From Mannheimia cairinae (GTDB taxonomy: Bacteria > Pseudomonadota > Gammaproteobacteria > Enterobacterales > Pasteurellaceae): DNA of 64,000 nt. The stretch's first letter is position 1, and every line of letters begins with the position of its first letter. The translations under genes and the position numbers were made by a program. The notes beneath the pieces were generated by a model that searched no databases, was not told the origin of the DNA, and saw only the letters and a list, made by a program, of their open reading frames with translations. The stretch is from NCBI RefSeq assembly GCF_028649535.1, contig NZ_JAQSJE010000003.1, positions 109,854-173,853 on the forward strand, in the 5' to 3' direction. This document shows, piece after piece, positions 40,087 through 48,837 of the stretch.

Positions 40087-41676
40087 TTAATGACGAAAAT
40101 GACGCATACCTGTTAAGACCATTGCCATACCGTGTTCGTTAGCAGCATCAATAACTTCTTGATCTCGCATTGAGCCACCTGGGTGAATAACACAAGTAAT
40201 ACCAACTTTAGCCGCTGCATCAATACCATCACGGAATGGGAAGAATGCATCAGATGCCATTACACAACCTGCAACCTGTAAGCCTTCATCTTTTGCTTTA
40301 ATACCTGCGATTTTCGCTGAATAAACACGGCTCATTTGTCCTGCTCCAATACCGATAGTTTGCCCATCTTTAGCATAAACAATCGCATTTGATTTCACAT
40401 ATTTCGCCACTTTCCAGCAGAATAGTAGATCTTTTAATTCTGATTCACTTGGTTTACGTTCAGAAACTACTTGTAAATCTTCGATTGAAACTGAGCCCTG
40501 ATCTGCATCTTGCACTAATAAACCGCCGTTTACTCGTTTGAAATCTAAACGCTTTTGAGCAGTTGAGAACTCGCCACATTCAAGCACTCGCACATTTTTC
40601 TTCTTGGCTAATGCTTCTTTTGCTGAAACTGAAATAGTCGGGGCAATAATCACTTCCACAAATTGACGTTCCGCAATAGTTTGAGCCGTTTCGCCGTCTA
40701 GTTCACGGTTAAAGGCAATAATGCCGCCAAATGCAGAGGTCGGGTCGGTTTGATAAGCACGGTTGTAAGCCTCTAAAATATCTTTACCTAATGCCACCCC
40801 GCAAGGGTTTGCGTGTTTTACGATTACACAAGCCGGTTCCGCAAACTCTTTCACACATTCAAGAGCAGCATCGGTATCGGCAATATTATTATAAGAAAGG
40901 GCTTTACCCTGTAATTGTTTAGCGGTGGAAACAGAAGCTTCCTTCACTTCATTTTCGACATAAAATGCGGCATTTTGATGCGAATTTTCGCCATAACGCA
41001 TCGTTTGTTTACGTACAAAATTTAGATTTAACGTGCGAGGGAATTGACCGCATACTTGGCTTAAATCTTCTTCCTCTGCTCCTTGATAAGGTGGCACTTT
41101 TTGCCCGAAGTAGTTTGCAATCATTGAGTCATATTGAGCTGTATGTTCAAAGGCTTTGATCGCTAAATTAAAACGGGTTTCTAAAGTTAAGCTATTTTGG
41201 TTTTTATCCATTTCAGCAAGAATCGCATCAAAATCATTATTATTGACGACAATGGCGACATCTTTATGGTTTTTAGCGGCAGAACGCACCATTGTCGGGC
41301 CACCAATATCAATGTTTTCAACCGCATCTTCAAGCGTACAATCCGGTTTTGCCACTGTAGCAGCAAACGGATAAAGATTTACTACCACCATATCGATACG
41401 TTCAATACCGTGTTGATTCATTATTTCATCATCAGTACCACGGCGACCTAAAATTCCTCCGTGTACTTTAGGGTGAAGGGTTTTTACTCGTCCGTCCATC
41501 ATTTCTGGGAATCCTGTGTAGTCAGACACTTCTGTGACATTCAAGCCAGCTTCTGCCAATAATTTTGCAGTTCCACCTGTAGAAAGCAATTTTACGCCAC
41601 GAGTAGCCAAGCCTTGAGCGAATTCGACAATGCCTTTTTTATCAGACACACTTAATAATGCTTGTTGAATAGCCAT
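40087..41676 (-). CDS. purH: bifunctional AICAR formyltransferase/IMP cyclohydrolase PurH
   Basis: It catalyses the last two steps of IMP synthesis. The 529-residue protein has an N-terminal MGS-like cyclohydrolase domain (to about 200, with STGGTAKLL and [13 protein letters not shown]) and a C-terminal formyltransferase with KHANPCG. It is controlled by a PurR box overlapping the predicted promoter. purD, which often follows purH, is not next to it. Confidence 0.97.
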   Translation of the reverse strand: MAIQQALLSVSDKKGIVEFAQGLATRGVKLLSTGGTAKLLAEAGLNVTEVSDYTGFPEMMDGRVKTLHPKVHGGILGRRGTDDEIMNQHGIERIDMVVVNLYPFAATVAKPDCTLEDAVENIDIGGPTMVRSAAKNHKDVAIVVNNNDFDAILAEMDKNQNSLTLETRFNLAIKAFEHTAQYDSMIANYFGQKVPPYQGAEEEDLSQVCGQFPRTLNLNFVRKQTMRYGENSHQNAAFYVENEVKEASVSTAKQLQGKALSYNNIADTDAALECVKEFAEPACVIVKHANPCGVALGKDILEAYNRAYQTDPTSAFGGIIAFNRELDGETAQTIAERQFVEVIIAPTISVSAKEALAKKKNVRVLECGEFSTAQKRLDFKRVNGGLLVQDADQGSVSIEDLQVVSERKPSESELKDLLFCWKVAKYVKSNAIVYAKDGQTIGIGAGQMSRVYSAKIAGIKAKDEGLQVAGCVMASDAFFPFRDGIDAAAKVGITCVIHPGGSMRDQEVIDAANEHGMAMVLTGMRHFRH

Positions 41677-41726
41677 TTTCTAAGTTCCTTAAAATGAATG
41701 TTTTGAATGTAAAATAAAGCGGAAAG

Positions 41727-41748
41727 ATTATAACGCAAACGTTTGCTT
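41727..41748 (-). promoter_or_regulatory. purH: purH promoter with PurR box
   Basis: On the minus strand TATAAT (41727-41732) is directly preceded by a palindrome at 41733-41748, whose core GCAAACGTTTGC is identical to the centre of the PurR consensus ACGCAAACGTTTGCGT. The operator fills the promoter spacer, a position for repression. The ATG is 51 bp downstream. Confidence 0.85.
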
Positions 41749-41851
41749 TTTTCATCTGCAAGCGGTTAGATTTCCGTAAAAAATTACTAAAGCAATCATT
41801 TGCAGAGATTTTTAAAGGGAGTAAAATATTACAAAGCAGATAGGAGGTATT

Positions 41852-42121
41852 ATGGTTAATCATAATTTCGATAATTTTGAGTTTGAATATATTACAGAAA
41901 ATAGTGTTAAAGCAGGTAAATTACGTTACCGTTATATAAAAGAGAACGTGATTGATGCTTACACTACCAAAGTAGATGAGGTATTTCAAGGTAAAGGGAT
42001 TGCAGGTGAGCTTTACAATGCTTTAATTGCTTTTGCCCAAGAAAACAATTTAAAAATCAAACCGAGTTGTAGTTATATTGATGTAAAAATGCAACGAAGT
42101 CATCAAGAATTAATTGCCTAA
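41852..42121 (+). CDS. small GNAT-like N-acetyltransferase (YjdJ/NATD1 type)
   Basis: An 89-residue minimal GNAT domain with the acetyl-CoA loop QGKGIAGELYNALIAFAQENNLKI followed by PSCSYI. Members of this compact group are widespread, but their substrate is unknown. It stands alone between divergent purH and a hairpin terminator; AGGAGG lies just before the ATG. Confidence 0.85.
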   Translation: MVNHNFDNFEFEYITENSVKAGKLRYRYIKENVIDAYTTKVDEVFQGKGIAGELYNALIAFAQENNLKIKPSCSYIDVKMQRSHQELIA

Positions 42122-42127
42122 AAATAG

Positions 42128-42165
42128 CAAGCGGTCGTAAATGTTAAAAAATTTACGACCGCTTG
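42128..42165. terminator. 15-bp hairpin terminator with uptake cores in both arms
   Basis: CAAGCGGTCGTAAAT (42128-42142) is the exact complement of 42151-42165. It starts 7 bp after the GNAT stop codon and ends 19 bp before the dacB fragment's stop, serving both convergent genes. Confidence 0.8.
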
Positions 42166-42183
42166 TGTTATTCTTAAATGTAT

Positions 42184-43255
42184 TTACTCATTAAACAATG
42201 CCATATAAAAATTATTTTCAAAGGTATTGAGAGGAGCTCGTTTGGTTTTGCTTTCTAGCTCTCCTGTGGAATATCCATTGATAAATTGTACAAAGGCGAT
42301 GCGTTCCCCTCTGGCATTTTTCATAAAGCCAGCTAAATTATAAACACCTTTTAATGAACCTGTTTTAGCGATGATATTTTTAGCTAGCGGTTCAACCGCA
42401 ATAGAGCCTCTACCTGAAATTGTGCCATCAACACCAGCGATTGGGAACGTTTCAAATAAGTTTAAACTTTCTTCATTTTTAGCAATATATTCCAAAGTTT
42501 CTAGCATTGTTAAAGCACTTATTTGGTTATGGCGAGAAAGCCCTGAACCATCGGCAACGACACTATTTTTAAAATGAATATTCGCTTTAGATTTTAAAAA
42601 TTGACGAATAACATAACTACCAAATTGGAAGGAGGCTGGGCGATTATGTTGTTTATTGGCAACGGTTCTAAATAATGCATCGGCAATTTGATTATCTGAT
42701 TTTTTCATCATTTTCTTAAGTAAAACAGGCAATGGCTCAGAATAATGTTCAGCTAATAATTTACCGGCTTGGGAATGAAGTGGTTCTTTGATTTGGCCTG
42801 TGAACTCAATTCCTACTTTGTTCAAATGTGCTTTGATGATATTAGCACCGTAATTACTTGGATCTTGTACAGAAAAGCTTAAGCCAAAGGGTTGAGACTG
42901 GCGAGCCATACACCCTTTAATTTGATAACGGTTATTATCGTGTACTACTACATCTAATTGGCAAAATGGAGCTTCTTTTTTATCGACAATATAAGCAGAA
43001 CTAAAAACTTGTACTGGATAAGCGGAAGGAATATTGACTTTAGCAAAGTCGCCTATGTTTTGATCGGCATTAAGCGTGACATAAAAGCAGTTTCGATCAA
43101 TATTGATAGCAGCAGGCGGTGCACTAAAACACATTGTTAAATCGTTCCAAATCCAGCCGGATGCTTTGTCGTGACTTGCAAAAACAGAAGTATCAAGAAT
43201 TAAATCGCCCTCAATTTTTTTGATATTTTGCTGTTTTAATTTGCTAATTAGTAGG
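42184..43255 (-). pseudogene. dacB: 3' fragment of dacB (PBP4), cut by the Mu-like prophage
   Basis: The frame encodes the C-terminal three quarters of D-alanyl-D-alanine carboxypeptidase/endopeptidase PBP4, with SDN (KKSDNQIADALF) and KTG (IIAKTGSLKGVYN) motifs. Its N-terminal part, including the signal peptide and catalytic SxxK, is missing. Homology stops at LISKLKQQNIKK, where the prophage left end begins; the frame then runs 45 codons into phage DNA and starts at a TTG there, giving a 402-residue chimera. The gene is presumably inactive while the prophage is present; the 5' part should lie beyond the prophage right end. Confidence 0.9.
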
Positions 43256-43263
43256 TGTATAGA

Positions 43264-43281
43264 ACCATTAAAACTAAGAAA
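43264..43281 (+). promoter_or_regulatory. Left-end transposase-binding site, L1 type
   Basis: ACCATTAAAACTAAGAAA starts 8 bp inside the left end, where Mu L1 lies. It matches the copy at 43435-43452 in 16 of 18 positions and shares the half YRCGAAA-like end of the MuA consensus. Confidence 0.6.
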
Positions 43282-43434
43282 TAAAAGAATAATAGGAATT
43301 TGGCGGAATTTTTCGGGAATAAGTGAAACAGAAGTATTGAAAACAGGGGCTTTGCGGTGCATTGCCCCTTTTTTTATAAAAGAGAAAAGCAAAAATAATG
43401 AATTGCGAAAAAATGGCTAAAACCTACCGCTTGC

Positions 43435-43452
43435 ACCATTAAAACAACGAAA
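43435..43452 (+). promoter_or_regulatory. Left-end transposase-binding site, inner copy
   Basis: ACCATTAAAACAACGAAA, about 180 bp inside the left end, is the second copy of the end motif. A weaker copy with TTGCGAAAAA lies near 43402-43412. Several spaced sites are expected for MuA-type transpososome assembly. Confidence 0.55.
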
Positions 43453-43464
43453 AAGTAAAAATGA

Positions 43465-43491
43465 TTTAAGTGGCTTTAAATGGCGTTTAAA
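43465..43491. repeat. TTTAA box cluster 1
   Basis: TTTAAG at 43465 and TTTAAA at 43475 and 43486 (spacing 10 and 11 bp), overlapping the 3' end of the repressor frame near the phage left end. Confidence 0.6.
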
Positions 43492-44182
43492 TGAGGTCGT
43501 GACCGATATAAACTACCTGCCCGATAACCTCGAAATCTAACGCTTCATTAAAAATCACATCAATAGGGCTGTATAGCTCTTTATTATCGCTGATTAAGCG
43601 AATCCCCCCCATAATGCCTTGCACACGTTTAACCCAAAGCTGTTCCCCTTGGCGGAACACATAAATTTTACCGTCTTTAGGCTGGGTGGCGGCTTGGTTT
43701 ACCAATAGCATATCGCCATCACTGATGGTTGGGTACATTGAATCACCTGAAGCAGTAATAAACGCAAGACAATTGATATATAAGCCACGCACAGCAAGTC
43801 ATTGTTTACTTAGTCCAATATAATCATCAGGGGCGTAAACGTCTTGATTAAATGTACCAAAACCTGCTGAAGCCTGTACATTATAAAACGGCACACGTTC
43901 CATTTCATCTGCAGTTTGGGCTTGAATTAATGGACTTGAGCTAATTTTAGTATTTATTGTCTTACTCTCTATATATTCATTGTTATTCAAATCTTTAATA
44001 GTCAAAGAAGGCAAAATAGATATATGGTATTCTGTTGCTTTTGTTCCTTTTCGTAGCCTTTTCTTTTCAGGAAAATTTTGAGAGAGTAACTCTAATTTAT
44101 CTTTTGCTCTTCTTGCAGAAGTTGGCATATCTTCTTTTCCAGCTACTTCTTGTGCAGTTACCCATTCAGATGATTGATCCAT
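43487..44182 (-). pseudogene. Mu-type C repressor with a single in-frame TGA
   Basis: From ATG 44182 the frame encodes a Mu-type DNA-binding domain (TAQEVAGKEDMPTSARRA...GTKATEYHI) and linker, and stops at TGA 43799-43801 after ...DDYIGLSKQ. The same frame continues as LAVRGLYINCLAFITASGDSMYPT and a complete S24/LexA-type peptidase domain (Ser in GDSMYPT, Lys in WVKRVQG) to 43487. A tryptophan is expected at the stop, so TGG-to-TGA is likely. The 127-residue product keeps DNA binding but loses the domain for dimerisation and self-cleavage. Confidence 0.85.
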
Positions 44183-44219
44183 AAATTCGTCCTTTTCATT
44201 GTTAAGAAAAGGACGCGAT

Positions 44220-44335
44220 GTCTTTTTTGTCTTATTCGTCTTTAATTCTTATATATCAAAGATACTAAAAAATAAATAAAAAGACGAAAAAGACGAAAAT
44301 ATATTGACTTGCGTCTTTTCCGTCTGTGTAGTCTT
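44220..44335. promoter_or_regulatory. Early operator region with 9-bp-spaced GTCTT boxes
   Basis: GTCTT boxes start at 44220, 44229 and 44238. The inverse GACG boxes start at 44283 and 44292. GTCT(T) boxes start at 44313, 44322 and 44331. Within each group the step is exactly 9 bp. The third group overlaps a candidate early promoter, TTGACT (44304-44309) and TGTAGT (44327-44332). It lies between divergent repressor and ner, as the Mu O1-O3 operators do. Confidence 0.7.
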
Positions 44336-44367
44336 ATTCCATAGAGTTAGACATAGGAGTAATTAAA

Positions 44368-44610
44368 GTGATTAACGCAATAGAATCGCATAAAACTACT
44401 AAAAATGGAAGAGATTGGCATAGAGCTGACATTATTGCAGAGCTAAAGAAGCGAGGAACATCTCTTTCTAAATTATCCATTGAGGCGGGATTATCACCAC
44501 GAACTTTGAATAATGCTTTAGACAGGTCATATCCAAAAGCAGAAAAAATTATTGCTAACGCTATTGGGGTTAAACCAAGCGATATTTGGAAAAGTAGATA
44601 TACCAAATAG
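44368..44610 (+). CDS. ner: Ner-like negative regulator of early transcription (Nlp family)
   Basis: An 80-residue helix-turn-helix protein very like Mu Ner: NGRDWHRADIIAELKKRGTSLSKLS...TLNNALDRSYPKAEKIIANAIGVKPSDIWKSRY. Ner turns down the early and repressor promoters after infection. The start is GTG 44368, fixed by AGGAGT 7 nt upstream. It lies 9 bp before transposase A. Confidence 0.95.
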   Translation: MINAIESHKTTKNGRDWHRADIIAELKKRGTSLSKLSIEAGLSPRTLNNALDRSYPKAEKIIANAIGVKPSDIWKSRYTK

Positions 44611-44619
44611 GAGGCTTTT

Positions 44620-46596
44620 ATGGAGTATTGGCTCACAGCTACAGAAGCTGAAGGATTGCCTGAATTTCCTACATCAGTCAGACGAATTAGGGATTATTTA
44701 GATCGTTTAACCATAAATACCCCTGAGTTCAAACGAAAACGAAATGGTACTAAAGCATTTGAATATCATATCAATTGTTTACCTATAACTGCACAACAAC
44801 AACTCAAATTCAGAGTTGCCATTGCTACTATTCCACAAGTAGAGGCATTACAACCCAAACGGGACGACCCTGCTCTTATCGCAAGGCTCAATAATGCCAC
44901 CGATAAAGGCAGGGAGAAAGCAAAAGGCAAGGCAGAAGCCTGTATGCAGTTGCAAGCCTTTCTCGACCAAGGGTTTAGTTATACGCAGGCAGAAGCGGGA
45001 GCGGCAACCGCTAAAAATGTGTCGCAAGGTTCTTTAAAAAATTGGTACTACAAAGTGAAAGGTCATCCGGTCCATTTATGGCAAGCGATCTTAATTTCCG
45101 AAAGTGGCAAAAGCAAAAAGCCTCAGCTTAAAGCGAAAGTTACCGAAGAAGCGTGGGATTGCTTTTTATCGGATTACCTCCGCCCTGAAAAGCCGGATTT
45201 ACGGGCAAGCTACCGCCGAACCCAAACCATCGCTAAGCAATACGGCTGGCAAATGGCAAGTTTGCAGACTTTCCAACGCCGAGTGTTGGCGGAAGTGCCT
45301 TACGAGGTGATTTTGCTGAAACGAGAAGGAGCCAATGCGGTTGCCAAGTTAGTACCGGCACTACAACGCACGGTGAAAGATATTCTCGCCGGTGAATGGG
45401 TTAACGGTGACGGCTACCAGCACAACGTATTCGTGAAATGGCACACCGGCGAGATTGTCCGCCCTAAAACGTGGTTTTGGCAAGATGTTCGCACCCGCAA
45501 GATTTTAGGTTATCGGACATCGATTTCGGAGAACACCGACAGCATACGCCACGCATTAATGGATGTGATTTTTAACGTAGGCATACCGAAAACGCTCACG
45601 CTGGATAACACCCGAGCAGCAGCGAATAAGGCAATGACCGGTGGTATTGAAAACCGCTACCGCTTTAAACATACCGAGTTAGACCCGAAAGGCATTATGC
45701 CGATTTTAGGGATTGATGTGCATTTTACCTCAATTCTTTACGGCGAAGGACACGGACAAGCGAAGCCGATTGAACGTGCTTTCGGGCGAGGCGGAATTGG
45801 TGAAAAGGTGGATAAACGCCCTGAATTAAGCGGGTTTTACACCGGTAAAAGTGTAAATGATAAGCCCGATAACTACAACGGTGGCAAAGCCGGTGTGGAT
45901 TACGAGGTGTTTTTAAAAGCTCTTGCAGCCGGAGTGGACGAATATAACGCCCAAACCGAACGCCATACCGAAATGTGCCGAGGCGAATTGAGCTTCGACC
46001 AAGTATGGGAGAGGGATTACCACCCAAGCAACGTAAGACAAGCCAGCCCTGAGCAGTTGCGGTTACTGTTCTTGCAGGCGGAAACGATCGGCATTAAACG
46101 CAACGGCGAATTTACGCTGAAAGCAGCTGGCAAGCTCTACGGCTTAACCAATACCTACTGGGCGGAAAGCCTGATAGGGATAACGGATAAGAAAGTAGTG
46201 GCACGGTTCGACCCTGATGACTTACACGGCAACGTGTATGTGTACAACCTAGAGGGGCAATTCTTAGCCGAAGCCGTTTGCCGAGAGGCGAAAGGATTTG
46301 GTGATACCAGTGCAAGCCGTGAGCAAGGTCGCTTATATCAGAAAGTAGTGAAAAGTGCCAAAGCTCAAGCCGAAGCCCTTGAATTACTGGAAGCTCACGA
46401 ACTGGCAAGCCTCGCTCCACAAGTGGAGGTGCCGGAGCCGATAGAGAAGAAGGTAAAAGAGGTACTGGTGAAAGAAGAATTTATCGTGGATTTCAATACC
46501 GTGCGTAAAGCAACGGTGGTGGAAGAAGCCGAAGAGATCAGCGAGTTTGACCAAGCCTTTATGCGAGGTGTGTCAATGCTGAAACGGACAAAATAA
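44620..46596 (+). CDS. Mu-type DDE transposase (protein A)
   Basis: The phage transposase/integrase of 658 residues. An N-terminal Mu DNA-binding domain (1-60) is paralogous to the repressor N terminus and probably binds the internal operator. End-binding domains, the catalytic core with D264 (GDGYQHN), D329 (LDNTR) and E385 (AKPIERAF), and a charged C-terminal tail that should contact protein B follow. Spacing closely matches Mu (D269, D336, E392). AGGAGG lies before the ATG. Confidence 0.96.
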   Translation: MEYWLTATEAEGLPEFPTSVRRIRDYLDRLTINTPEFKRKRNGTKAFEYHINCLPITAQQQLKFRVAIATIPQVEALQPKRDDPALIARLNNATDKGREKAKGKAEACMQLQAFLDQGFSYTQAEAGAATAKNVSQGSLKNWYYKVKGHPVHLWQAILISESGKSKKPQLKAKVTEEAWDCFLSDYLRPEKPDLRASYRRTQTIAKQYGWQMASLQTFQRRVLAEVPYEVILLKREGANAVAKLVPALQRTVKDILAGEWVNGDGYQHNVFVKWHTGEIVRPKTWFWQDVRTRKILGYRTSISENTDSIRHALMDVIFNVGIPKTLTLDNTRAAANKAMTGGIENRYRFKHTELDPKGIMPILGIDVHFTSILYGEGHGQAKPIERAFGRGGIGEKVDKRPELSGFYTGKSVNDKPDNYNGGKAGVDYEVFLKALAAGVDEYNAQTERHTEMCRGELSFDQVWERDYHPSNVRQASPEQLRLLFLQAETIGIKRNGEFTLKAAGKLYGLTNTYWAESLIGITDKKVVARFDPDDLHGNVYVYNLEGQFLAEAVCREAKGFGDTSASREQGRLYQKVVKSAKAQAEALELLEAHELASLAPQVEVPEPIEKKVKEVLVKEEFIVDFNTVRKATVVEEAEEISEFDQAFMRGVSMLKRTK

Positions 46597-46602
46597 CGAG
46601 GC

Positions 46603-46650
46603 TTTAAACGTTATTTAAACATTTAAACGCTAATTTAAACGAGGTTTAAA
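46603..46650. repeat. TTTAA box cluster 2, between A and B
   Basis: TTTAAA occurs at 46603, 46614, 46622, 46634 and 46645 in the 55-bp gap; the last abuts the protein B start codon. No conventional strong ribosome site other than GAGG is present. Confidence 0.65.
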
Positions 46651-46651
46651 A

Positions 46652-47569
46652 ATGAATTTAATCGAACAAGTAAAAGGCTTTTTAACTGAAAACAACGTAT
46701 CACAAGCCAAACTAGCCAAAGAAAGTGGCGTAAATGCCGGTGCATTATCCGCCTATTTAAACGGTAACTATGGCGGAGATATTGCAAATTTAGAAGCAAA
46801 ATTAACCGCTTACTTTACCAAAAAAGAAGTACAGGCACGGGAATTTGTAGAAGCCCCTGCATTTATCGAAACGGCAACGGCAAAGCAGATTTTTAAAACG
46901 TTGGAATTTGCCCAAATCGCTAACTGTATGGCAACCGTTTATGGAATGTCGGGCGTAGGCAAAACCAAAGCCATTCAGGAGTTTAAAAAAGGGCGTGCAA
47001 ATGTGTGGTTAGTCACCGCAAGCCCAAGCCGTGCAAGCCTTAGCGAGATTTTATATGAAATCGCCCTAGAGCTAGGCATTAGCGATGCCCCACGCCGTAA
47101 AGGCACGCTCTCACGCTTAATTGCCCGCAAAATCACAGGCACGGAAGGCTTACTGATTATTGATGAAGCAGACCACTTACCTTATGAGGCGTTGGAAGAA
47201 CTCCGCATTATGCAAGAAGAAGCAAATATCGGCTTGGTGTTGGTGGGTAACGACAAAGTGTACACCCGAATGAAAGGTGGCATTAGCCCGCACCACGAAT
47301 ACGCAAGATTGTGGAGCCGAGTGGCAAAAAACACCAGCATCCAAAAGACCAAACAGGCAGACACCAAAGCGGTTGCCAAAGCGTGGGGGCTGGAAGAAAA
47401 CACGGAAGCCCTGAAAGTAATGCAAAGTATTACCGAAACAGGCGGTGGCTTGCGAATTTTAACCCAAACGCTCCGCCTTGCCGGAATGGTGGCAAAAGGT
47501 TTAGACCGAGCGATTACCGCAGATTTGATTATTCAGGCTCGCCAAGAGTTATTAGGCAAAGGAGATTAA
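46652..47569 (+). CDS. Mu-type transposition protein B (target-capture ATPase)
   Basis: An AAA+ ATPase of 305 residues that binds target DNA, stimulates protein A and gives target immunity. An N-terminal helix-turn-helix (VSQAKLAKESGVNAGALSAYLNG) precedes Walker A GMSGVGKT at 98-105 and Walker B LLIIDEAD at 167-174. It directly follows the transposase gene. Confidence 0.95.
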   Translation: MNLIEQVKGFLTENNVSQAKLAKESGVNAGALSAYLNGNYGGDIANLEAKLTAYFTKKEVQAREFVEAPAFIETATAKQIFKTLEFAQIANCMATVYGMSGVGKTKAIQEFKKGRANVWLVTASPSRASLSEILYEIALELGISDAPRRKGTLSRLIARKITGTEGLLIIDEADHLPYEALEELRIMQEEANIGLVLVGNDKVYTRMKGGISPHHEYARLWSRVAKNTSIQKTKQADTKAVAKAWGLEENTEALKVMQSITETGGGLRILTQTLRLAGMVAKGLDRAITADLIIQARQELLGKGD

Positions 47570-47571
47570 CA

Positions 47572-47886
47572 ATGAAAACCCCAAAACCCAAACACAGTTT
47601 TAACCGCACCAACCAAGCAGCGTGCCGTTTTTTAAAGCAAACCCAAAAGGCAATTATCCGCTTAAACAGTCTTGGCTTTACGGTGCTGAATATTGATTTT
47701 ACCCGCATTAAGCCACGCATTGAGGTGGAAATTGGCAATAACAAGCACATTGCTCAAGGCTTGATTTGTGAGGGTAAAGCCTACCGCTATAGCTTCGGTA
47801 ATAGCGAAGATTTAGGCAGATGGGAAGGTTACTACACAATGCTGGAAGGTATCAGAGTGTGGTGGCGACAAGCCGCAATTTACTAG
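47572..47886 (+). CDS. conserved phage protein of unknown function
   Basis: A 104-residue basic protein starting at ATG 47572 with AAGGAG upstream. A Lys/Arg-rich N terminus (MKTPKPKHSFNRTNQAACRF) is followed by a small alpha/beta region with a WEGYYTMLEGIRVWW segment. It lies 2 bp after protein B in the early operon. Similar small genes occur here in Mu-like phages of the family; no function can be assigned. Confidence 0.75.
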   Translation: MKTPKPKHSFNRTNQAACRFLKQTQKAIIRLNSLGFTVLNIDFTRIKPRIEVEIGNNKHIAQGLICEGKAYRYSFGNSEDLGRWEGYYTMLEGIRVWWRQAAIY

Positions 47887-47897
47887 GAGAAAAACAG

Positions 47898-48137
47898 ATG
47901 AAAACCTTAGCACTATTAACCGCCCTTTTAGGGCTTGTAGGGTGTGATTTAGTCCAAAGCAAACAAGCTAAAAATTACATCGGCAACAATTTGACGGAAA
48001 TCTGCGTAGATAACGTGGTGTACCTGATTTATTCCGGTGATAAAAAAGGCGGCATTACCCCGAAAGTAAACAAAGATTTTTACCCTTATACCTATACAAA
48101 CAAAGAGGAAAGACAAAATGGCAAAACAACCCAATAA
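47898..48137 (+). CDS. small phage lipoprotein
   Basis: A 79-residue protein starting at ATG 47898 with AGGAG upstream. The signal peptide ends in a lipobox LVGC (Cys16), so it should be lipidated and membrane-bound. The mature part is about 64 residues ending in a charged tail. It overlaps gam by 20 bp. A surface lipoprotein among early genes could act in superinfection exclusion; that is inference only. Confidence 0.7.
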   Translation: MKTLALLTALLGLVGCDLVQSKQAKNYIGNNLTEICVDNVVYLIYSGDKKGGITPKVNKDFYPYTYTNKEERQNGKTTQ

Positions 48138-48645
48138 AACCCGAGTGAAATCAGCGGTGCAAACACTACGAGTGCAAACTCGTGAAGAGGCTGAACTGAT
48201 GATTAAAGAGTTAGGTGATAAGCAACGGGAATTACAACGTCTGACAACAGCACAGAATGATGAAATTGCCGATATTACCAAGCGATATGCAGAACCTCTG
48301 CAAGCATTAAAAGAAGAGGTAGAAGACCGTCAGCAAGCCATTCAAGCCTATTGTGAAAGCCATCGTGATGAACTCACAAAAAACGGCAAACAGAAAACCG
48401 GCTACTTTAACACCGGCGAGGTGCAGTGGCGACAAAATCCACCGAGCGTGCGAGTGCTAAAAGCCGACCAAGTGATTGAGAATTTGAAACTCTTAGGCTT
48501 AACCCAGTTTATCCGCACCAAAGAGGAAATCAACAAAGATGCGATCTTACTTGAGCCGGAAACCGCACAAACTGTGGCAGGCATTACGATTAAGTCAGGT
48601 GTTGAAGAGTTTGTAATTAAACCTTTTGAGCAGGAGGTGAAGTGA
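48118..48645 (+). CDS. gam: Gam-like host-nuclease inhibitor
   Basis: A 175-residue homologue of Mu Gam, a Ku-like dimer that binds double-strand ends and protects them from exonucleases. An N-terminal coiled coil (EEAELMIKELGDKQRELQRL... to about 90) is followed by the end-binding domain with TGYFNTGEVQWRQNPPSVRV. It is in the early operon. Confidence 0.93.
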   Translation: MAKQPNKTRVKSAVQTLRVQTREEAELMIKELGDKQRELQRLTTAQNDEIADITKRYAEPLQALKEEVEDRQQAIQAYCESHRDELTKNGKQKTGYFNTGEVQWRQNPPSVRVLKADQVIENLKLLGLTQFIRTKEEINKDAILLEPETAQTVAGITIKSGVEEFVIKPFEQEVK

Positions 48646-48764
48646 TGGAAACATTGAGCTTGATTGTACTAGGAGCATTCCTTGTGCCAATAGCGATTGC
48701 AGCAGCTATTTTTCTAATTTGGCTTTTTGTTTGTGTAATAGTGTTTCTATTGAATCTGTTTTAA
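48645..48764 (+). CDS. 39-residue single-span membrane protein
   Basis: ATG 48645 overlaps the gam stop codon (TGATG), with GGAGG upstream. The product METLSLIVLGAFLVPIAIAA... is almost entirely hydrophobic, with one or two membrane spans. No family recognised. Confidence 0.6.
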   Translation: METLSLIVLGAFLVPIAIAAAIFLIWLFVCVIVFLLNLF

Positions 48765-48803
48765 AGCTCATTTAAAAGCCCTTTAAACCTCGCTTTGAGG
48801 GGC
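48760..48803. repeat. TTTAA box cluster 3 with a hairpin
   Basis: TTTAAA at 48760, 48771 and 48782 (11-bp steps) and TTTGAG at 48794. The same stretch folds as AAAGCCC...GGGGCTTT with inner CCTC/GAGG, which may be a weak terminator before the ANR-type gene. Confidence 0.6.
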
Positions 48804-48837
48804 TTTAGTAATGTGTTTTAAACCGACAGGAGAAAAT

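Noticed and set aside
43258-43392. First 45 codons of the dacB-containing frame as a real N terminus
   Set aside because: They are translated from the phage left end, contain transposase-binding motifs, and lack signal peptide and SxxK.
44334-44636. 100-codon minus-strand frame opposite ner
   Set aside because: It is the antisense of a clear Ner homologue and has no ribosome site or similarity.
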